A DNA stretch of 54,570 nucleotides from an uncultured Geobacteraceae bacterium (GCA_903862245.1 CAIOXL010000183.1:1-54570); one strand, 5' to 3'; numbered from the stretch's first letter, positions 1 to 9,860 are shown. Notes: generated from the letters alone by a model not told the origin. Program-made: numbers and translations.

Positions 1-37
1 AGATCACTACAGAAGTCTAAAGTCCAGCTTCTTTACT

Positions 38-737
38 TCAGTCCTCTTCCAGCAACCGCTTGATCTGCTTGTCAAAGTCCGATTCAAACAACCTATCCTG
101 CACAACCCGATATCTTTCAAATTCACTTTCCGCACAGGCCCTGGCGATTTCCTGGGTGACTTTGCCGGGGCTGTCAAGAATTTCCCGTTCATTGAACTGT
201 AAAAAGGCATTCAGCTTACCGGCCCAATCTTCCATGGTCATGGGGATGGTTCGCTCTGCCTGGTCTTCGGCGTAGTCAAGATACATGGTGACGAAACGAT
301 CCAGCGACCTCAGCTCTTTTTCAGTCAGGTAATTCTTGGCGATCACGACATCGGTTTTGATAATCTTGCCGTCAGGGGCGTTCTTCCAGGTAGTCAGTCC
401 CATTCGCTCTTTCTTGTGAGAGGCTGTAGCAGTCAACATCTCTAGCAACCTCTCTATTTCCCTCTTTTTGAACTATCCGGAATTTCCGGATAGTTGCCTC
501 CCGATTCAATTCACCGGATTGGTACATATTGCCCAAATGCTCATTGATCGTTCGCACATCCACTTCAAATAGCACGGCAATCAGTTTTTGCGTCAGCCAA
601 ACGGTCTCATCCTCAACACGGACTTCAATACTGTTTTCCCCGGCCTGCTTGGAAAAAATCAGAAACTCAGCGGTGCTGTTTCTGATGCGGAGGTTTTTTT
701 CTTTAGTCATGGCAGTTCTCGCATAATTTGCTACCAA
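38..737 (-). pseudogene. RhuM-family protein, broken by internal deletion and frameshift
   Basis: Two adjacent leftward reading frames carry the two ends of one RhuM (virulence-protein-like) family member. The upstream frame (372-737) has the family's N-terminal part, with VEDETVWLTQ and an HTH-like VDVRTINEHLGNMYQSGEL stretch. The downstream frame (38-448) carries the conserved C-terminal part, with MGLTTWK, IAKNYLTEKEL and FVTMYLDYAEDQAER. The family core that normally joins them, with the YRVxSxRGTQFR-type region, is missing, and the frame changes near 440-450. I read this as a pseudogene made by an internal deletion of roughly 100 or more codons. RhuM genes usually lie in genomic islands and their biochemical role is unclear. 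A sequencing artefact is unlikely to remove the whole middle. The start at 737 is not well fixed; the ATG at 708 (MTKEKNLR) is equally likely. Confidence 0.75.
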
Positions 738-903
738 TTTTGTTCTACTATCTGTTTGTCTTGTCTAGCCTGCAAGTGACATTGGTGAGTAATAGTTTTC
801 CAGAACTATACCAATACCTTTGATAAGCTGTAAATCGATTTTACTTGAAAGGTTAAACTGTATGAATCAACTTCGGAGGCTTAAGAGAACGTAGTTAAGT
901 CAG

Positions 904-932
904 TTGATTTATTTCCTTTATTGAACTATCTA
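904..932 (+). promoter_or_regulatory. Predicted sigma-70 promoter of the CoA-binding gene
   Basis: TTGATT at 904-909 and TATCTA at 927-932 are separated by exactly 17 bp in an AT-rich gap, about 40 bp upstream of the gene that starts at 971. This is a match by eye only. Confidence 0.45.
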
Positions 933-970
933 CTGTTCACGATAAAACAGTACAACACAGGAGAGCCCCC

Positions 971-1375
971 ATGACCATCCAGGAACAGATTCAGCAATTC
1001 CTCGCAGCACCGGCTTTCGGCGTTGTCGGCGCTTCCGCCAACCGGGACAAATACGGCAACAAGGTGCTCCGCTGTTACCAGCAGAGCGGCAGAACGGTCA
1101 TACCGGTCAACCCCAATGAAGCCGCCATCGAAGGAATTCCCTGCGCCGCCACGATCAACGACCTGCCACCGGAGGTGACAAGTATCTCCATGATCACCCC
1201 GCCGGCGGTTACCGCGAAACTCGTGCCGCTGGCAATTGACAAGGGGATACAAAATATCTGGATGCAGCCGGGAGCGGAACATCCCGAAGCGGTGGCGCTC
1301 TGCCGGCAGCAGGGGGTCAACGTGATCGCCGACGGCAGCTGTGTGCTGGTGGTCCTGGGGTATCATGAGCACTAG
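971..1375 (+). CDS. CoA-binding domain protein (YccU family)
   Basis: A 134-residue single-domain protein of the succinyl-CoA-ligase-type CoA-binding fold. The glycine-rich loop GVVGASANRDKYGN near residues 17-30 is the nucleotide-binding turn of the Rossmann fold. The downstream VIPVNPN, TPP and WMQPGAE segments are typical of stand-alone YccU-like proteins. The length fits the family. The start follows a strong ribosome site (AGGAGAG) a few bases upstream. Such proteins bind CoA, but the cellular role is not established. The gene appears monocistronic, with its own promoter upstream and a hairpin before typA. Confidence 0.85.
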   Translation: MTIQEQIQQFLAAPAFGVVGASANRDKYGNKVLRCYQQSGRTVIPVNPNEAAIEGIPCAATINDLPPEVTSISMITPPAVTAKLVPLAIDKGIQNIWMQPGAEHPEAVALCRQQGVNVIADGSCVLVVLGYHEH

Positions 1376-1459
1376 GACATAACGAATACGGTACATTTTG
1401 CTGAACGCAGTATAAACGCTTGTCAGATCAACAAAAACCTGACATAGTACGGCATCTTC

Positions 1460-1490
1460 GGCGGGCAGCAATGCCCGTCGATTTATTTTT
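1460..1490 (+). terminator. Possible intrinsic terminator before typA
   Basis: A hairpin GGCGGGCA-GCAA-TGCCCGTC (1460-1479) is followed by a T-rich run (ATTTATTTTT). It could end the CoA-binding transcript or be a structure in the typA leader. Confidence 0.4.
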
Positions 1491-1512
1491 GCGTCATTGA
1501 GGAGTTGTACCC

Positions 1513-3318
1513 ATGCAGGAACGAATCAGAAACATCGCCATTATCGCCCACGTAGACCACGGTAAAACCACCCTGGTTGATGCCATGCTGAAACACGCCG
1601 GAGTGTACCGCGCCAATGAGGCTATCACCGAGCGGGTCATGGACTCGAATGACCTTGAGAAGGAACGCGGCATCACCATTCTGGCCAAAAGCCTCTCTAT
1701 CCACCACGGCCCCTATAAGATCAATATCGTTGATACCCCCGGCCACGCCGACTTCGGCGGCGAAGTTGAGCGGGTGCTTAAAATGGTTGACTCCGTACTG
1801 CTGCTGGTGGACGCCCTGGACGGCCCCATGCCCCAGACCCGTTTCGTACTGAAAAAATCCCTCGACCTCGGCTTGAAACCGATCGTCGTCATCAACAAGA
1901 TCGACCGTCCCGGCAGCCGTCCGGAAGAAGTCCTCAACATGGTCTTCGATCTTTTCTGCGAACTGAACGCTTCCGACGACCAGTTGGATTTTCCGGTGGT
2001 CTACACCAGCGCCAAGATGGGCTACGCGAAACTTGACATCACCATCGAATCAAACAGCATGGAACCGCTCTTTGCAGTGGTAGAGGCCAACGTCCGCCCC
2101 CCCAAGGGAGATGCCAACGCCCCGTTCCAGATGCTGATCGCCAACATCGATTACAACGACTACATCGGCCGCATGGCCACCGGCCGTATTTTCAACGGCA
2201 AGGTCCGGGCAGGTGAAACCGTCGCCATGATCAAGAAGGACGGATCGATCACCAAGGGACGCATCACCAAACTGCTCGGCTACGAAGGGCTGAAGCAGAT
2301 CGACATCGAAGAGGCCGGAACGGGCGATATCGTCACCGTGGCAGGCTTTGAAGATGTCAGCATCGGCGAGACCCTGGCCTCGGCCGAGACCCCCGTCGCG
2401 GTTCCGTACGTCTCCATCGACGAGCCGACCCTGTCCATGAACTTCATTGTCAACACCTCCCCCTTTGCCGGTCGGGAAGGGAAATGGGTCACTTCGCGCA
2501 ACATCCGCGAGCGCCTTACCAAAGAACTCCGTACCAACGTTTCCCTCCGGGTGGATGACACAGCCAGCCCCGATACCTTCATGGTTTCCGGCCGAGGCGA
2601 ACTGCACCTGTCGATCCTTATTGAAACCATGCGCCGCGAAGGCTTTGAACTGGCGGTCTCCAAACCGGAAGTCATCGTCCGCCTGAAAGACGGCGTCAAA
2701 ATGGAGCCGATGGAGTATCTGGTGGTCGATGTGGCTTCGGAATTCCAGGGTGCAATTATCGAAAAAATGGGCCCCCGCAAGGGCGAGATGGTCGCCATGG
2801 CACCCATGGGTGAGATGGTCCGTCTTGAGTTCATCATCCCGGCACGCGGCCTGATCGGTCTGCGCGGCGAAGTTCTCACCGATACCCGCGGCACCGCCGT
2901 TATGACCCATACGTTCCACGAATATGCCCCCTACAAGGGTGACATTCCGGGGCGTAAAAACGGTGCCCTGATTGCCATGGATCATGGCGAAACAACCGCC
3001 TACTCGCTGGATGCCCTGCAGCCGCGCGGCACACTGTTCATCGGTGCCGGAGTTGAAGTGTACGGCGGCATGATCATCGGCCAGAACAACAAGGACAACG
3101 ACCTGGAGATCAACCCCTGCAAAGGGAAAAAGCTGACCAACGTCCGCGCGTCCGGTACGGACGACGCCATCAAACTGACGCCGCCGCGCTTAATGACGCT
3201 GGAGCAGGCGCTGGAATTCATCGAGGACGACGAACTTGTCGAGGTTACCCCCAACTCGGTCCGCCTGCGCAAGAAGGAACTTGATCCCACCCGCCGGAAA
3301 CGATCCGGTAAACTGTAG
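1513..3318 (+). CDS. typA: Translational GTPase TypA/BipA
   Basis: A 601-residue ribosome-binding GTPase, close to the usual length for the family. G-domain motifs are [10 protein letters not shown] (G1, about residue 12), ITI (G2, after RGITIL), [12 protein letters not shown] (G3) and NKIDRP (G4). The EF-G-like domains II, III and V follow, and then the TypA-specific C-terminal domain ending [13 protein letters not shown]. TypA binds 70S ribosomes and is needed for ribosome assembly and growth under stress, including low temperature. The start is preceded by GAGGAG at good spacing. The gene ends in a strong terminator and is probably transcribed alone. Confidence 0.97.
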   Translation: MQERIRNIAIIAHVDHGKTTLVDAMLKHAGVYRANEAITERVMDSNDLEKERGITILAKSLSIHHGPYKINIVDTPGHADFGGEVERVLKMVDSVLLLVDALDGPMPQTRFVLKKSLDLGLKPIVVINKIDRPGSRPEEVLNMVFDLFCELNASDDQLDFPVVYTSAKMGYAKLDITIESNSMEPLFAVVEANVRPPKGDANAPFQMLIANIDYNDYIGRMATGRIFNGKVRAGETVAMIKKDGSITKGRITKLLGYEGLKQIDIEEAGTGDIVTVAGFEDVSIGETLASAETPVAVPYVSIDEPTLSMNFIVNTSPFAGREGKWVTSRNIRERLTKELRTNVSLRVDDTASPDTFMVSGRGELHLSILIETMRREGFELAVSKPEVIVRLKDGVKMEPMEYLVVDVASEFQGAIIEKMGPRKGEMVAMAPMGEMVRLEFIIPARGLIGLRGEVLTDTRGTAVMTHTFHEYAPYKGDIPGRKNGALIAMDHGETTAYSLDALQPRGTLFIGAGVEVYGGMIIGQNNKDNDLEINPCKGKKLTNVRASGTDDAIKLTPPRLMTLEQALEFIEDDELVEVTPNSVRLRKKELDPTRRKRSGKL

Positions 3319-3340
3319 GAACAGAGAAATACACGTAATG

Positions 3341-3375
3341 CGGGCCGGGATTTTTTCCCGGCCCGTTTTGTTTTT
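3341..3375 (+). terminator. Intrinsic terminator of typA
   Basis: A perfect GC-rich stem CGGGCCGGGA / TCCCGGCCCG with a T-only loop is followed by TTTTGTTTTT, 22 bases after the typA stop codon. Confidence 0.9.
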
Positions 3376-3459
3376 CCGCTGGAATAATCAGGTGATTTTT
3401 AGGCGTCCGGGTGCTATAGTTCGCCGGAAAGATTCAAATTACGGGGCGGGGCACACATT

Positions 3460-4677
3460 ATGGCACAGCAAATGATCTATCTGATAGGGGCAGGTTTCAC
3501 CGGCTGGGACGGTTTCCCGGCCAAGGCACTGGAGATTATCGGCACGGCCGACGTCCTGATCGGTCATCAGCGCCACCTGGCGATTTTTCCCGACTTCACC
3601 GGTGAGAAGCGTGAACTGGGCGAACTCCCCGCACTGATCGATTTCCTCAAGAAAACCGAACAGCGCGTGGCTCTGCTCGCTTCCGGCGATCCGACCTTTT
3701 TCGGCATTTCCCGCTTTCTGCTGCGCAACCTCCCCAAAGAGCGCATCGAGATTTTCCCCAACGTCACCAGCATGCAGTATGCGTTTGCCAGGATCAAGGA
3801 GCCGTGGGACGACGGTATTTTTGTCTCGGTCCATGGCCGCGGCATGCACCAGGCGATCGACAAGATCATCGCCGCCGAAAAAGCCTGCGTGCTGACGGAC
3901 AAAATCAACACTCCCGCCGCCATAGCCGCCGAGCTTATCGAACGCGGCGCGGAAGGGTACGAAGCCTGGCTCTGCGAAGACCTGGGGATGGCGACCGAAA
4001 AATTCACCAAAACCACGGTACGCGGGCTGGTGGGGATGGCGGCATCCGAGCTGAATATCCTGATTCTGGTCCGCACATACGAGCCGAACCTTGTCCACTA
4101 TCCGCTGATCGGCATTGATGACGACGAATTTCACACCTCGAAAAAGCTGATCACCAAGCTTGAGGTGCGCGCCGTTACCCTGGCGAAACTCCAGCTTCAG
4201 GATGATCTGGTCCTCTGGGATATCGGTGCCGGCAGCTGCTCCGTCTCCATTGAAGCTTCCAACCTGATGCCGGGCGGACGCATTTTTGCCGTGGAGAAGA
4301 ACCAGCAGTGCATCGGCTTCATTACGGAAAATCTGAAGAAGTTTTGCGCCCGCAATATAAAACTGATCGAGTCCTACGCGCCGGACGGCCTGGATGACCT
4401 GCCCGATCCCGATCGCGTGTTCATCGGCGGTGCCGGGGGAAAGCTGGACGAGATCATCGACTGCGTTTCCCAGCGGCTGCGGCCGGACGGGGTGGTGGTT
4501 ATCAATGCCGTAACGCTTGATACGCTTACCCGGGCGGTGGAGTTTCTTGAAGATCAGGGCTTTACGGTTGAAGCGACCTGCATCAATGTCGCCAAGACAC
4601 GCAACCTCACCGAATACAAGATGTTTGAAGCCCAGAATCCGGTGTATGTGATTTCTGCCCGTAAAGGGGGGGAATAG
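3460..4677 (+). CDS. cbiET: Cobalt-precorrin-7 C5-methyltransferase / C15-methyltransferase (decarboxylating), CbiE-CbiT fusion
   Basis: A 405-residue two-domain enzyme of corrin-ring synthesis. Residues 1-205 are a tetrapyrrole methylase (CbiE type), with GAGFTGWDGFP near the start and the LLASGDPTFFGI loop around residue 72. Residues about 215-405 are a class I SAM methyltransferase (CbiT), with the SAM loop WDIGAGSCSVSIEA. CbiT methylates C15 and removes the C12 acetate, and CbiE methylates C5. The fusion corresponds to CobL in aerobic producers; here the companion CbiL suggests the cobalt-first pathway, which is an inference. The next gene's GTG overlaps this gene's stop codon by one base, so the two are translationally coupled. 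No cobalamin riboswitch is visible upstream. Confidence 0.95.
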   Translation: MAQQMIYLIGAGFTGWDGFPAKALEIIGTADVLIGHQRHLAIFPDFTGEKRELGELPALIDFLKKTEQRVALLASGDPTFFGISRFLLRNLPKERIEIFPNVTSMQYAFARIKEPWDDGIFVSVHGRGMHQAIDKIIAAEKACVLTDKINTPAAIAAELIERGAEGYEAWLCEDLGMATEKFTKTTVRGLVGMAASELNILILVRTYEPNLVHYPLIGIDDDEFHTSKKLITKLEVRAVTLAKLQLQDDLVLWDIGAGSCSVSIEASNLMPGGRIFAVEKNQQCIGFITENLKKFCARNIKLIESYAPDGLDDLPDPDRVFIGGAGGKLDEIIDCVSQRLRPDGVVVINAVTLDTLTRAVEFLEDQGFTVEATCINVAKTRNLTEYKMFEAQNPVYVISARKGGE

Positions 4678-5381
4678 TGTCTGTCGTCTATGCCGTCGGC
4701 GTCGGGCCGGGCGATCCGGAACTGCTGACCCGCAAGGCCGAGCGGATTCTGAGGAGTGCCGATGTTATCCTGGCCCCGGTCTCGAATCCGGCCGAGGCGA
4801 GTGTAGCGCTGGAAACGGTCCGCCAGTTCATTGATACCAGCCGGCAGGAAATCGTTGTCCACCAGTTCCCCATGACCTCCGACCGGTCACGCCTGGTTCC
4901 GGCCTGGCAGGAGGCGGCTGCCATCATTGCCGCCCACGCCGAGGCGGGGCGGTCGGTCGCCTTCATCACCATCGGTGATCCGCTTTTTTATTCGACTTTT
5001 ATTTACCTGCTGCGCATCTTCCGCGAACAGTGGCCGCAGATCCCGATCGAAATCGTGCCAGGCATATCGAGCATCAATGCCGCAGCAGCCCAGGCCGCCC
5101 TTCCGCTGGTTGAGGGGGATGAAAAAATGATCGTCATTCCGGCCACTGCCGGGATAGAGCAGATCCGGGCGGCACTGGAAACCTGCGAAACCGTTGTCCT
5201 TCTGAAAGTAAAGCCGCTTTTCCCGGCGATTGTGGAGCTTCTCCGCAGCCTCAAAGATAGCCGGAGCGCCGTCTTTGTCGAACGCGTCGGCAGCCCCCGC
5301 CAGAAGGTTCTGACCTCCATCGACGAAATAGCCGCCCACACCCCTGACTACCTGTCCCTGATGATTATCAAACCTGTTTGA
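4677..5381 (+). CDS. cbiL: Cobalt-factor II / precorrin-2 C20-methyltransferase
   Basis: A 234-residue tetrapyrrole methylase. Seen are VGVGPGDPELLTRKA at the N-terminus, the FITIGDPLFYSTF SAM-binding loop around residue 98 and the VPGISSINAAAA segment. These mark the CbiL/CobI branch, which methylates C20 of the corrin precursor. It starts at GTG inside the stop of cbiET (TAGTG overlap), with a GGGGGGG-rich ribosome site. The usual further cobalamin genes (cbiF, cbiG, cbiH, cbiC and others) do not follow. The operon stops here at a REP-like repeat and an AT-rich HNH gene, so the rest of the pathway must lie elsewhere or be missing. Confidence 0.93.
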   Translation: MSVVYAVGVGPGDPELLTRKAERILRSADVILAPVSNPAEASVALETVRQFIDTSRQEIVVHQFPMTSDRSRLVPAWQEAAAIIAAHAEAGRSVAFITIGDPLFYSTFIYLLRIFREQWPQIPIEIVPGISSINAAAAQAALPLVEGDEKMIVIPATAGIEQIRAALETCETVVLLKVKPLFPAIVELLRSLKDSRSAVFVERVGSPRQKVLTSIDEIAAHTPDYLSLMIIKPV

Positions 5382-5420
5382 GTGCTTTGGAAATCTAATA
5401 AGTACTGATCTACCGCCGAT

Positions 5421-5476
5421 TCCTTCTCCCTGAGGGAGAAGGTGGCCGAAGGCCGGATGAGGGGGAGAAGGGGGAA
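5421..5476. repeat. REP-like palindromic repeat
   Basis: The core CCTTCTCCCTGAGGGAGAAG is almost self-complementary. It is followed by the small hairpin GGCCGAAGGCC and a third partial copy, GGGGGAGAAGG. This phrase is a familiar interspersed repeat in many proteobacterial genomes. It lies directly after cbiL and marks the left edge of AT-rich foreign sequence. It may also work as a terminator. Confidence 0.7.
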
Positions 5477-5554
5477 ATTCCAACCATCAACTGTGCATCA
5501 GTGTTGGCGATGGCATTATTTAATCTATATTATGTCCCCCGATACACGTGCTGA

Positions 5555-6127
5555 TTATAGTTTTTTATATGCCTCCGCAACTGTCTTGTTTATTTCATTA
5601 GCAAGCACCTGTGCTTGTTTCATAATTAGTTGCACTTTGTCACAATTTTCCCAATGCTTGCCCCATTTTTCACGTCCAAGAATCATCTCAAAATCCATTT
5701 TTGTTGGTTCTACCCACTTTTCATAATCAGCTAAACGCTGCATCCGATACTCAAGGTCTTTTACTTTTCTCTTTTTCGGAGATAATGGGGCATCGCTTTC
5801 CATCCAAGTTGCCCATTGCTTATTACCTTTTGACTGATTGCATTTCCCACAAGCAGGGACAAGATTATGAATTTCTGAAATATAGCCCGTTGGTTTTTTT
5901 CCTAATACTAGTGGACGCAAATGGTCCCATTCAGTTGCAGCCACACCACAGTATGAGCATTGGAAGGAATCGTGATCCATGCCAAGAATTTCTAAGGCAT
6001 TTTTTACCTGCTCATTTGTTGGCGCAATAACAGGAATAATTGAATTAATAAAAGCGTTTGTAATACTCGATGACCTTCCCGTAATTTTCATCGGTGTTGG
6101 CATTCTAAACAATGATAGATAGTCCAT
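5555..6127 (-). CDS. HNH endonuclease domain protein
   Basis: A 190-residue protein with an HNH nuclease centre at residues about 55-100. A first zinc pair (CSYC) is followed by WDHLRPL, IHNLVPACGKCN and a second zinc pair (CGKC). The C-terminal half is lysine-rich and helical, without a domain I recognise. A good ribosome site (AAGGAAAG) supports the start. Base composition is much more AT-rich than the flanking genes, and the gene sits alone between a repeat and the ppdK terminator, which suggests recent transfer. The substrate is unknown. It could be a solitary restriction-like or homing-type nuclease. Confidence 0.85.
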   Translation of the reverse strand: MDYLSLFRMPTPMKITGRSSSITNAFINSIIPVIAPTNEQVKNALEILGMDHDSFQCSYCGVAATEWDHLRPLVLGKKPTGYISEIHNLVPACGKCNQSKGNKQWATWMESDAPLSPKKRKVKDLEYRMQRLADYEKWVEPTKMDFEMILGREKWGKHWENCDKVQLIMKQAQVLANEINKTVAEAYKKL

Positions 6128-6257
6128 TACTTTCCTTTCCAGCGGCTCTGGCTCACCTCGTCACCCAATAGTTATTCAGCTTTAGGCTGCATAATTCCGG
6201 AACTATCTAACAGAATCGATCCGAATTTACCACCGATTTCATCGGCCACACCGAACA

Positions 6258-6297
6258 CAAAAAAGTCCGTTCAACCTCGCGATTGAACGGACTTTTA
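6258..6297 (-). terminator. Intrinsic terminator of ppdK
   Basis: A perfect 14-bp stem (AAAAGTCCGTTCAA with its complement, 8-base loop) is followed on the minus strand by TTTTTTG, about 25 bp past the ppdK stop codon. A-runs on both sides may make it work in both directions. Confidence 0.88.
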
Positions 6298-6321
6298 AGT
6301 ACAAGACCTTACAGCCCGATT

Positions 6322-8973
6322 CTAGCCAAGCACCGCGTGAGCGGCTGCCAGCCGGGCAATTGGCACCCGGAACGGGGAACAGGAAACGTAATCCAGACCG
6401 ACGTTATGGCAGAAGATTACCGATGACGGATCGCCGCCATGCTCCCCGCAGATGCCGAGTTTGATGTTCGGCCGGGTGGCACGTCCCAGTTCACAGGCCA
6501 TTTTGACCAGTTTACCTACCCCTTTCTGGTCCAGTGATACGAAGGGGTCTTCCGGGAGAATATTGTTGTCCACATAGAACGGCAGGAATTTGCCGGCATC
6601 GTCACGCGACAGGCCAAAGGTCGTCTGGGTCAGGTCGTTGGTGCCGAAGGAGAAGAATTCCGCCTCGACCGCAATTTCATCGGCCGTCAGGGCGGCACGG
6701 GGCAGTTCGATCATCGTGCCGATCAGGTATTCAACCTTGACGCCGTACCGGGCGATGGTTGCATCACAGATGGCAACCGCATTCTGCTTGAGGACCGACA
6801 GCTCCTTCACCGTTGCAATCAGCGGAATCATGATTTCCGGAACGATACTGAACCCTTCGTTTTTGACCAGTTCGCAGGCCGCTTCCATAATCGCCGTGAC
6901 CTGCATATTGTAGATTTCCGGGTAGGTTATGCCCAGACGGCAGCCGCGATGACCAAGCATCGGGTTGAATTCGTGCAGTGTGTCTATCTTGTGTTTGAGG
7001 GCGTTGACCGGGACCTTCATGGTCTTGCACAGGTCCTCGATATCCTTTTCCCCCTGCGGCAGAAACTCGTGCAGCGGCGGGTCAAGCAGCCGGATTGTTA
7101 CCGGCAGCCCTTTCATCTCGCGGAACAGCCCGATAAAATCACCCTTCTGCATCGGCAGAATTTTGGCCAGGGCATGCTCACGCCCCTCAACGTCATCGGA
7201 AAGTATCATCTCACGCACCGCCGCGATCCGCTCGGCATCAAAGAACATATGTTCGGTACGGCACAGGCCGATGCCTTCAGCACCGAACTGGCGGGCCACC
7301 TTGGCATCGTAGGGCGTGTCGGCATTGGTGCGCACTTTCAGGCGGCGAATGCCGTCAACCCACACCATCAGGGTGTTAAAATCTTCGGTCAGCTTCGGCG
7401 ATACGGTCGGCACCGCACCCAGCATAACCTCACCCTGTGTACCATCCAGCGTAATCATATCCCCTTTTTTGACAACCACGCCGTTTCGTGCGGTAAAGGT
7501 CTGGTTGGCATAATCAACCTTGATGTCACCGCAGCCGGCGACACAGCACTTGCCCATACCACGGGCGACAACGGCGGCATGGGATGTCATGCCGCCACGC
7601 GCGGTCAGAATCCCCTGTGCGGCGTGCATTCCGTGAATATCTTCCGGCGAGGTTTCCACACGGACCAGGATCACCTTGCGGCCGGTCTTGGCTTCCGATT
7701 CAGCTTCATCAGCGGTGAAAACGACGGAACCGGACACCGCTCCCGGCGATGCCGGCAGCCCTTTGGCGATGATGGTTTTTTCCGCTTTCGGATCAAGCGA
7801 CGGGTGCAGCAGCTGATCAAGCTGTTCCGGAGCCACGCGCTTCACCGCGGTTTTTTCGTCGATCAGCCCCTCGGCAACCATATCCACCGCGATCTTGATT
7901 GCTGCCGGTGCGGTCCGCTTGCCGTTGCGGGTCTGCAGCATGAAGAGTTTCCCCTTTTCGATGGTAAACTCGATATCCTGCATGTCCTTGTAATGTTTTT
8001 CGAGGATGGAGCGGATGGCAGCCAACTGCTGGTAACACTCCGGCAGCACCTCTTCCATCGGCGGCAGGTTGGTCGCCTTGGCGCGGTTGATCGGCTGCGG
8101 CGTGCGGATACCGGCAACAACATCCTCCCCCTGGGCGTTGACCAGATATTCACCGTAGAAATAATTCTCACCGGTGGAAGGGTCGCGGGTGAAGGCAACT
8201 CCGGTGGCGCAATCATCGCCCATATTGCCGTACACCATGGACTGTACATTGACAGCGGTACCCCACTCAGCCGGGATATTGTTCAGGCGGCGGTAGGTGA
8301 TGGCGCGCGGATTCATCCATGAACCGAAGACAGCGCCGATGGCGCCCCACAGCTGATCCTGGGGGTCTTCCGGAAATGCGGTGCCGAGTTCGTCCTTTAT
8401 TCTCTCCTTGAAGGCGGCGACCAGTTCCTTCCAGTCGGTGGCACTGAGGTCGGTGTCCAGGTGGACGCCCCGCTCCTCTTTTTTCTGCTCCAGAAGATGC
8501 TCAAGGGAATGTTTGTCCATTCCCATAACCACATCCGAATACATCTGGACGAAGCGGCGGTAGGCATCATAGGCAAAACGCTCGTCACCGCTCTGGGCGA
8601 TAATCCCCTGGACGGTTGTATCGTTGAGACCGAGGTTCAGAATGGTGTCCATCATGCCCGGCATGGAAGCACGGGCACCGGAACGGACCGAAACAAGCAG
8701 GGGGTTGGCCGGATCACCGAATTTACGATCCATCAGCGCTTCAACTTCGGCGAGATGGGAAGCAACTTCAGCAGCCAGTGTGGCGGGATAGGTGTTATTG
8801 TTTTTGTAAAATTCGGTACAGACTTCTGTGGTAAGAGTGAAACCGGGGGGAACCGGCAGACCGATGCTGGTCATTTCGGCCAGGTTGGCCCCTTTGCCTC
8901 CCAGCAGGTTTTTCATGTCAGCCCTGCCCTCGGCCATGCCATTACCGAAGAAATACACAAACTTCTGCGTCAT
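6322..8973 (-). CDS. ppdK: Pyruvate, phosphate dikinase
   Basis: An 883-residue enzyme that interconverts pyruvate, ATP and phosphate with PEP, AMP and pyrophosphate. The ATP-grasp N-terminal domain begins with [14 protein letters not shown] (residues 22-35). The phosphohistidine domain carries [17 protein letters not shown], with the swivelling histidine near residue 460. The C-terminal PEP/pyruvate barrel has [10 protein letters not shown] and [10 protein letters not shown]. The length fits PPDK and rules out the shorter PEP synthase. The start has an excellent ribosome site (GAGGAGA) and a promoter about 90 bp upstream. In Geobacter-like metabolism it makes PEP for gluconeogenesis from acetate. 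Confidence 0.97.
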   Translation of the reverse strand: MTQKFVYFFGNGMAEGRADMKNLLGGKGANLAEMTSIGLPVPPGFTLTTEVCTEFYKNNNTYPATLAAEVASHLAEVEALMDRKFGDPANPLLVSVRSGARASMPGMMDTILNLGLNDTTVQGIIAQSGDERFAYDAYRRFVQMYSDVVMGMDKHSLEHLLEQKKEERGVHLDTDLSATDWKELVAAFKERIKDELGTAFPEDPQDQLWGAIGAVFGSWMNPRAITYRRLNNIPAEWGTAVNVQSMVYGNMGDDCATGVAFTRDPSTGENYFYGEYLVNAQGEDVVAGIRTPQPINRAKATNLPPMEEVLPECYQQLAAIRSILEKHYKDMQDIEFTIEKGKLFMLQTRNGKRTAPAAIKIAVDMVAEGLIDEKTAVKRVAPEQLDQLLHPSLDPKAEKTIIAKGLPASPGAVSGSVVFTADEAESEAKTGRKVILVRVETSPEDIHGMHAAQGILTARGGMTSHAAVVARGMGKCCVAGCGDIKVDYANQTFTARNGVVVKKGDMITLDGTQGEVMLGAVPTVSPKLTEDFNTLMVWVDGIRRLKVRTNADTPYDAKVARQFGAEGIGLCRTEHMFFDAERIAAVREMILSDDVEGREHALAKILPMQKGDFIGLFREMKGLPVTIRLLDPPLHEFLPQGEKDIEDLCKTMKVPVNALKHKIDTLHEFNPMLGHRGCRLGITYPEIYNMQVTAIMEAACELVKNEGFSIVPEIMIPLIATVKELSVLKQNAVAICDATIARYGVKVEYLIGTMIELPRAALTADEIAVEAEFFSFGTNDLTQTTFGLSRDDAGKFLPFYVDNNILPEDPFVSLDQKGVGKLVKMACELGRATRPNIKLGICGEHGGDPSSVIFCHNVGLDYVSCSPFRVPIARLAAAHAVLG

Positions 8974-9066
8974 TGTTCCGTCTCCTCTTCCGTAGAATAA
9001 TTACAAGCGCTTTACAGTCGCTAAAAACATTTATTCATAATGAAAATAATAGTTTAGACGAGCCAG

Positions 9067-9094
9067 ACTATAGCGCAGATTGGCAAAATATCAA
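9067..9094 (-). promoter_or_regulatory. Predicted sigma-70 promoter of ppdK
   Basis: On the minus strand TTGATA (9094-9089) and TATAGT (9072-9067) are separated by 16 bp, giving a leader of about 90 bases before the ppdK ATG. Confidence 0.55.
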
Positions 9095-9115
9095 GACTTA
9101 TTGTGAAAATATATT

Positions 9116-9556
9116 TTATTTTGTATCCCAACTGGTTATATCGGCGTTCTTTCCTTCCCCCCCCTTGGCACCATCGGAGCCGTAGGAAAAAAGATCATAG
9201 TCGCCATGCTCGCCGGGGGAAACGTACAGGTAGTCGCTACCCCACGGATCCTTGGGAACCTTCTTGCTCTCCAGATAGCCGCCGTCCTTGTAGCTTTTCG
9301 GTATCTTGCCGACAGTCGGCTTTGCCACCAGCGCATCCAGGCCCTGCTCCGTAGAGGGATAATCACCGCTGTCAAGTTTGTACAGCTTGAGTGCCGTTTC
9401 AATGTTCTTGATCTGCACCCGGGCATCGGTCATCTTGGCATCGTCAGTGCGCCCCATCAGTTTCGGTCCGACCAGGGCTGCCAGCAGCGCCAGGATAACG
9501 ATTACCACCATGATCTCAATCAACGTGAAGCCTTTGTTATTTTTTACGAGCTGCAT
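9116..9556 (-). CDS. gspG: Type II secretion system major pseudopilin GspG
   Basis: A 146-residue class III signal-peptide protein. The prepilin peptidase site is KG|FTLIEIMVVIVILALLA, with the glutamate at position +5 and a hydrophobic helix of about 20 residues. The globular part has the GspG hallmarks ALKLYKLDSGDYPSTEQGLD, WGSDYLYVSPG and the calcium-loop-like DLFSYGSDG. It forms the periplasmic pseudopilus that pushes substrates through the outer-membrane secretin. A ribosome site (AGGAGG) lies about 11 bases from ATG. No other gsp gene is nearby, so this is an orphan copy that would have to work with a system elsewhere, or in a dedicated pilus-like structure. Confidence 0.92.
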   Translation of the reverse strand: MQLVKNNKGFTLIEIMVVIVILALLAALVGPKLMGRTDDAKMTDARVQIKNIETALKLYKLDSGDYPSTEQGLDALVAKPTVGKIPKSYKDGGYLESKKVPKDPWGSDYLYVSPGEHGDYDLFSYGSDGAKGGEGKNADITSWDTK

Positions 9557-9860
9557 GTGGGGGGATTCCTCCTGTGTGAATTTATTACTGATGAACTCTA
9601 CTCAATAGTTGGGCTGTATAGCAAGCTCTTTCAAACCTCCGGCCGCCTCAAAAGAAAGTTACGCCGCCTCAATTGCGGCAAAGTTTTCCCCTGCAGCATC
9701 CCTCAGAAAAAGTATTTCCTCACGGATTCGGGTGGTTATATTTGCTCTTGCGGTTTGGCACCCAATATGCTAGTTCACTGACAATCAATACTTCAGTAGA
9801 ACGCCGCAGCAAACACCCCCTGCGTCATAACGCAGCAAACACCACATGAGGAGAAATCAG
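9557..9860. other. Intergenic region between divergent gspG and the cytochrome gene
   Basis: About 300 bp without a gene. Seen are an imperfect tandem repeat around GCCGCCTCAA (two copies, about 9640-9680), a sigma-54-like site at 9756-9771, and two direct copies of CGCAGCAAACACC (9805-9817 and 9831-9843) flanking a small CTGCG/CGCAG hairpin just upstream of the cytochrome ribosome site. No riboswitch consensus fits. Confidence 0.5.
9756..9771 (+). promoter_or_regulatory. Candidate sigma-54 (RpoN) promoter of the ppcA-like gene
   Basis: TGGCAC-N5-ATGCT has the -24 GG and -12 GC with the required 10 bases between them. Only one base differs from the TTGCT half. It lies about 100 bp upstream of the cytochrome start. 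RpoN control of cytochrome genes is known in Geobacter. Assignment here is by pattern only. Confidence 0.5.

Noticed and set aside
3376-3459. Cobalamin riboswitch before cbiET
   Set aside because: The gap is too short and lacks a B12-box. Only the typA terminator and a weak promoter-like TATAGT are present.
6949-8322. 457-codon open frame on the plus strand opposite ppdK
   Set aside because: It lies fully antisense to ppdK, has no recognisable protein features and is a codon-bias shadow of a GC-rich gene.
9620-9720. Possible cyclic-di-GMP or cyclic-GAMP (GEMM) riboswitch in the gspG leader
   Set aside because: GCAGGGGAAAAC and a later GGCGG pair look suggestive, but the ordered GEMM elements (CACGCAxAGGGCAAACC, ACGCAAAGCC) are missing.
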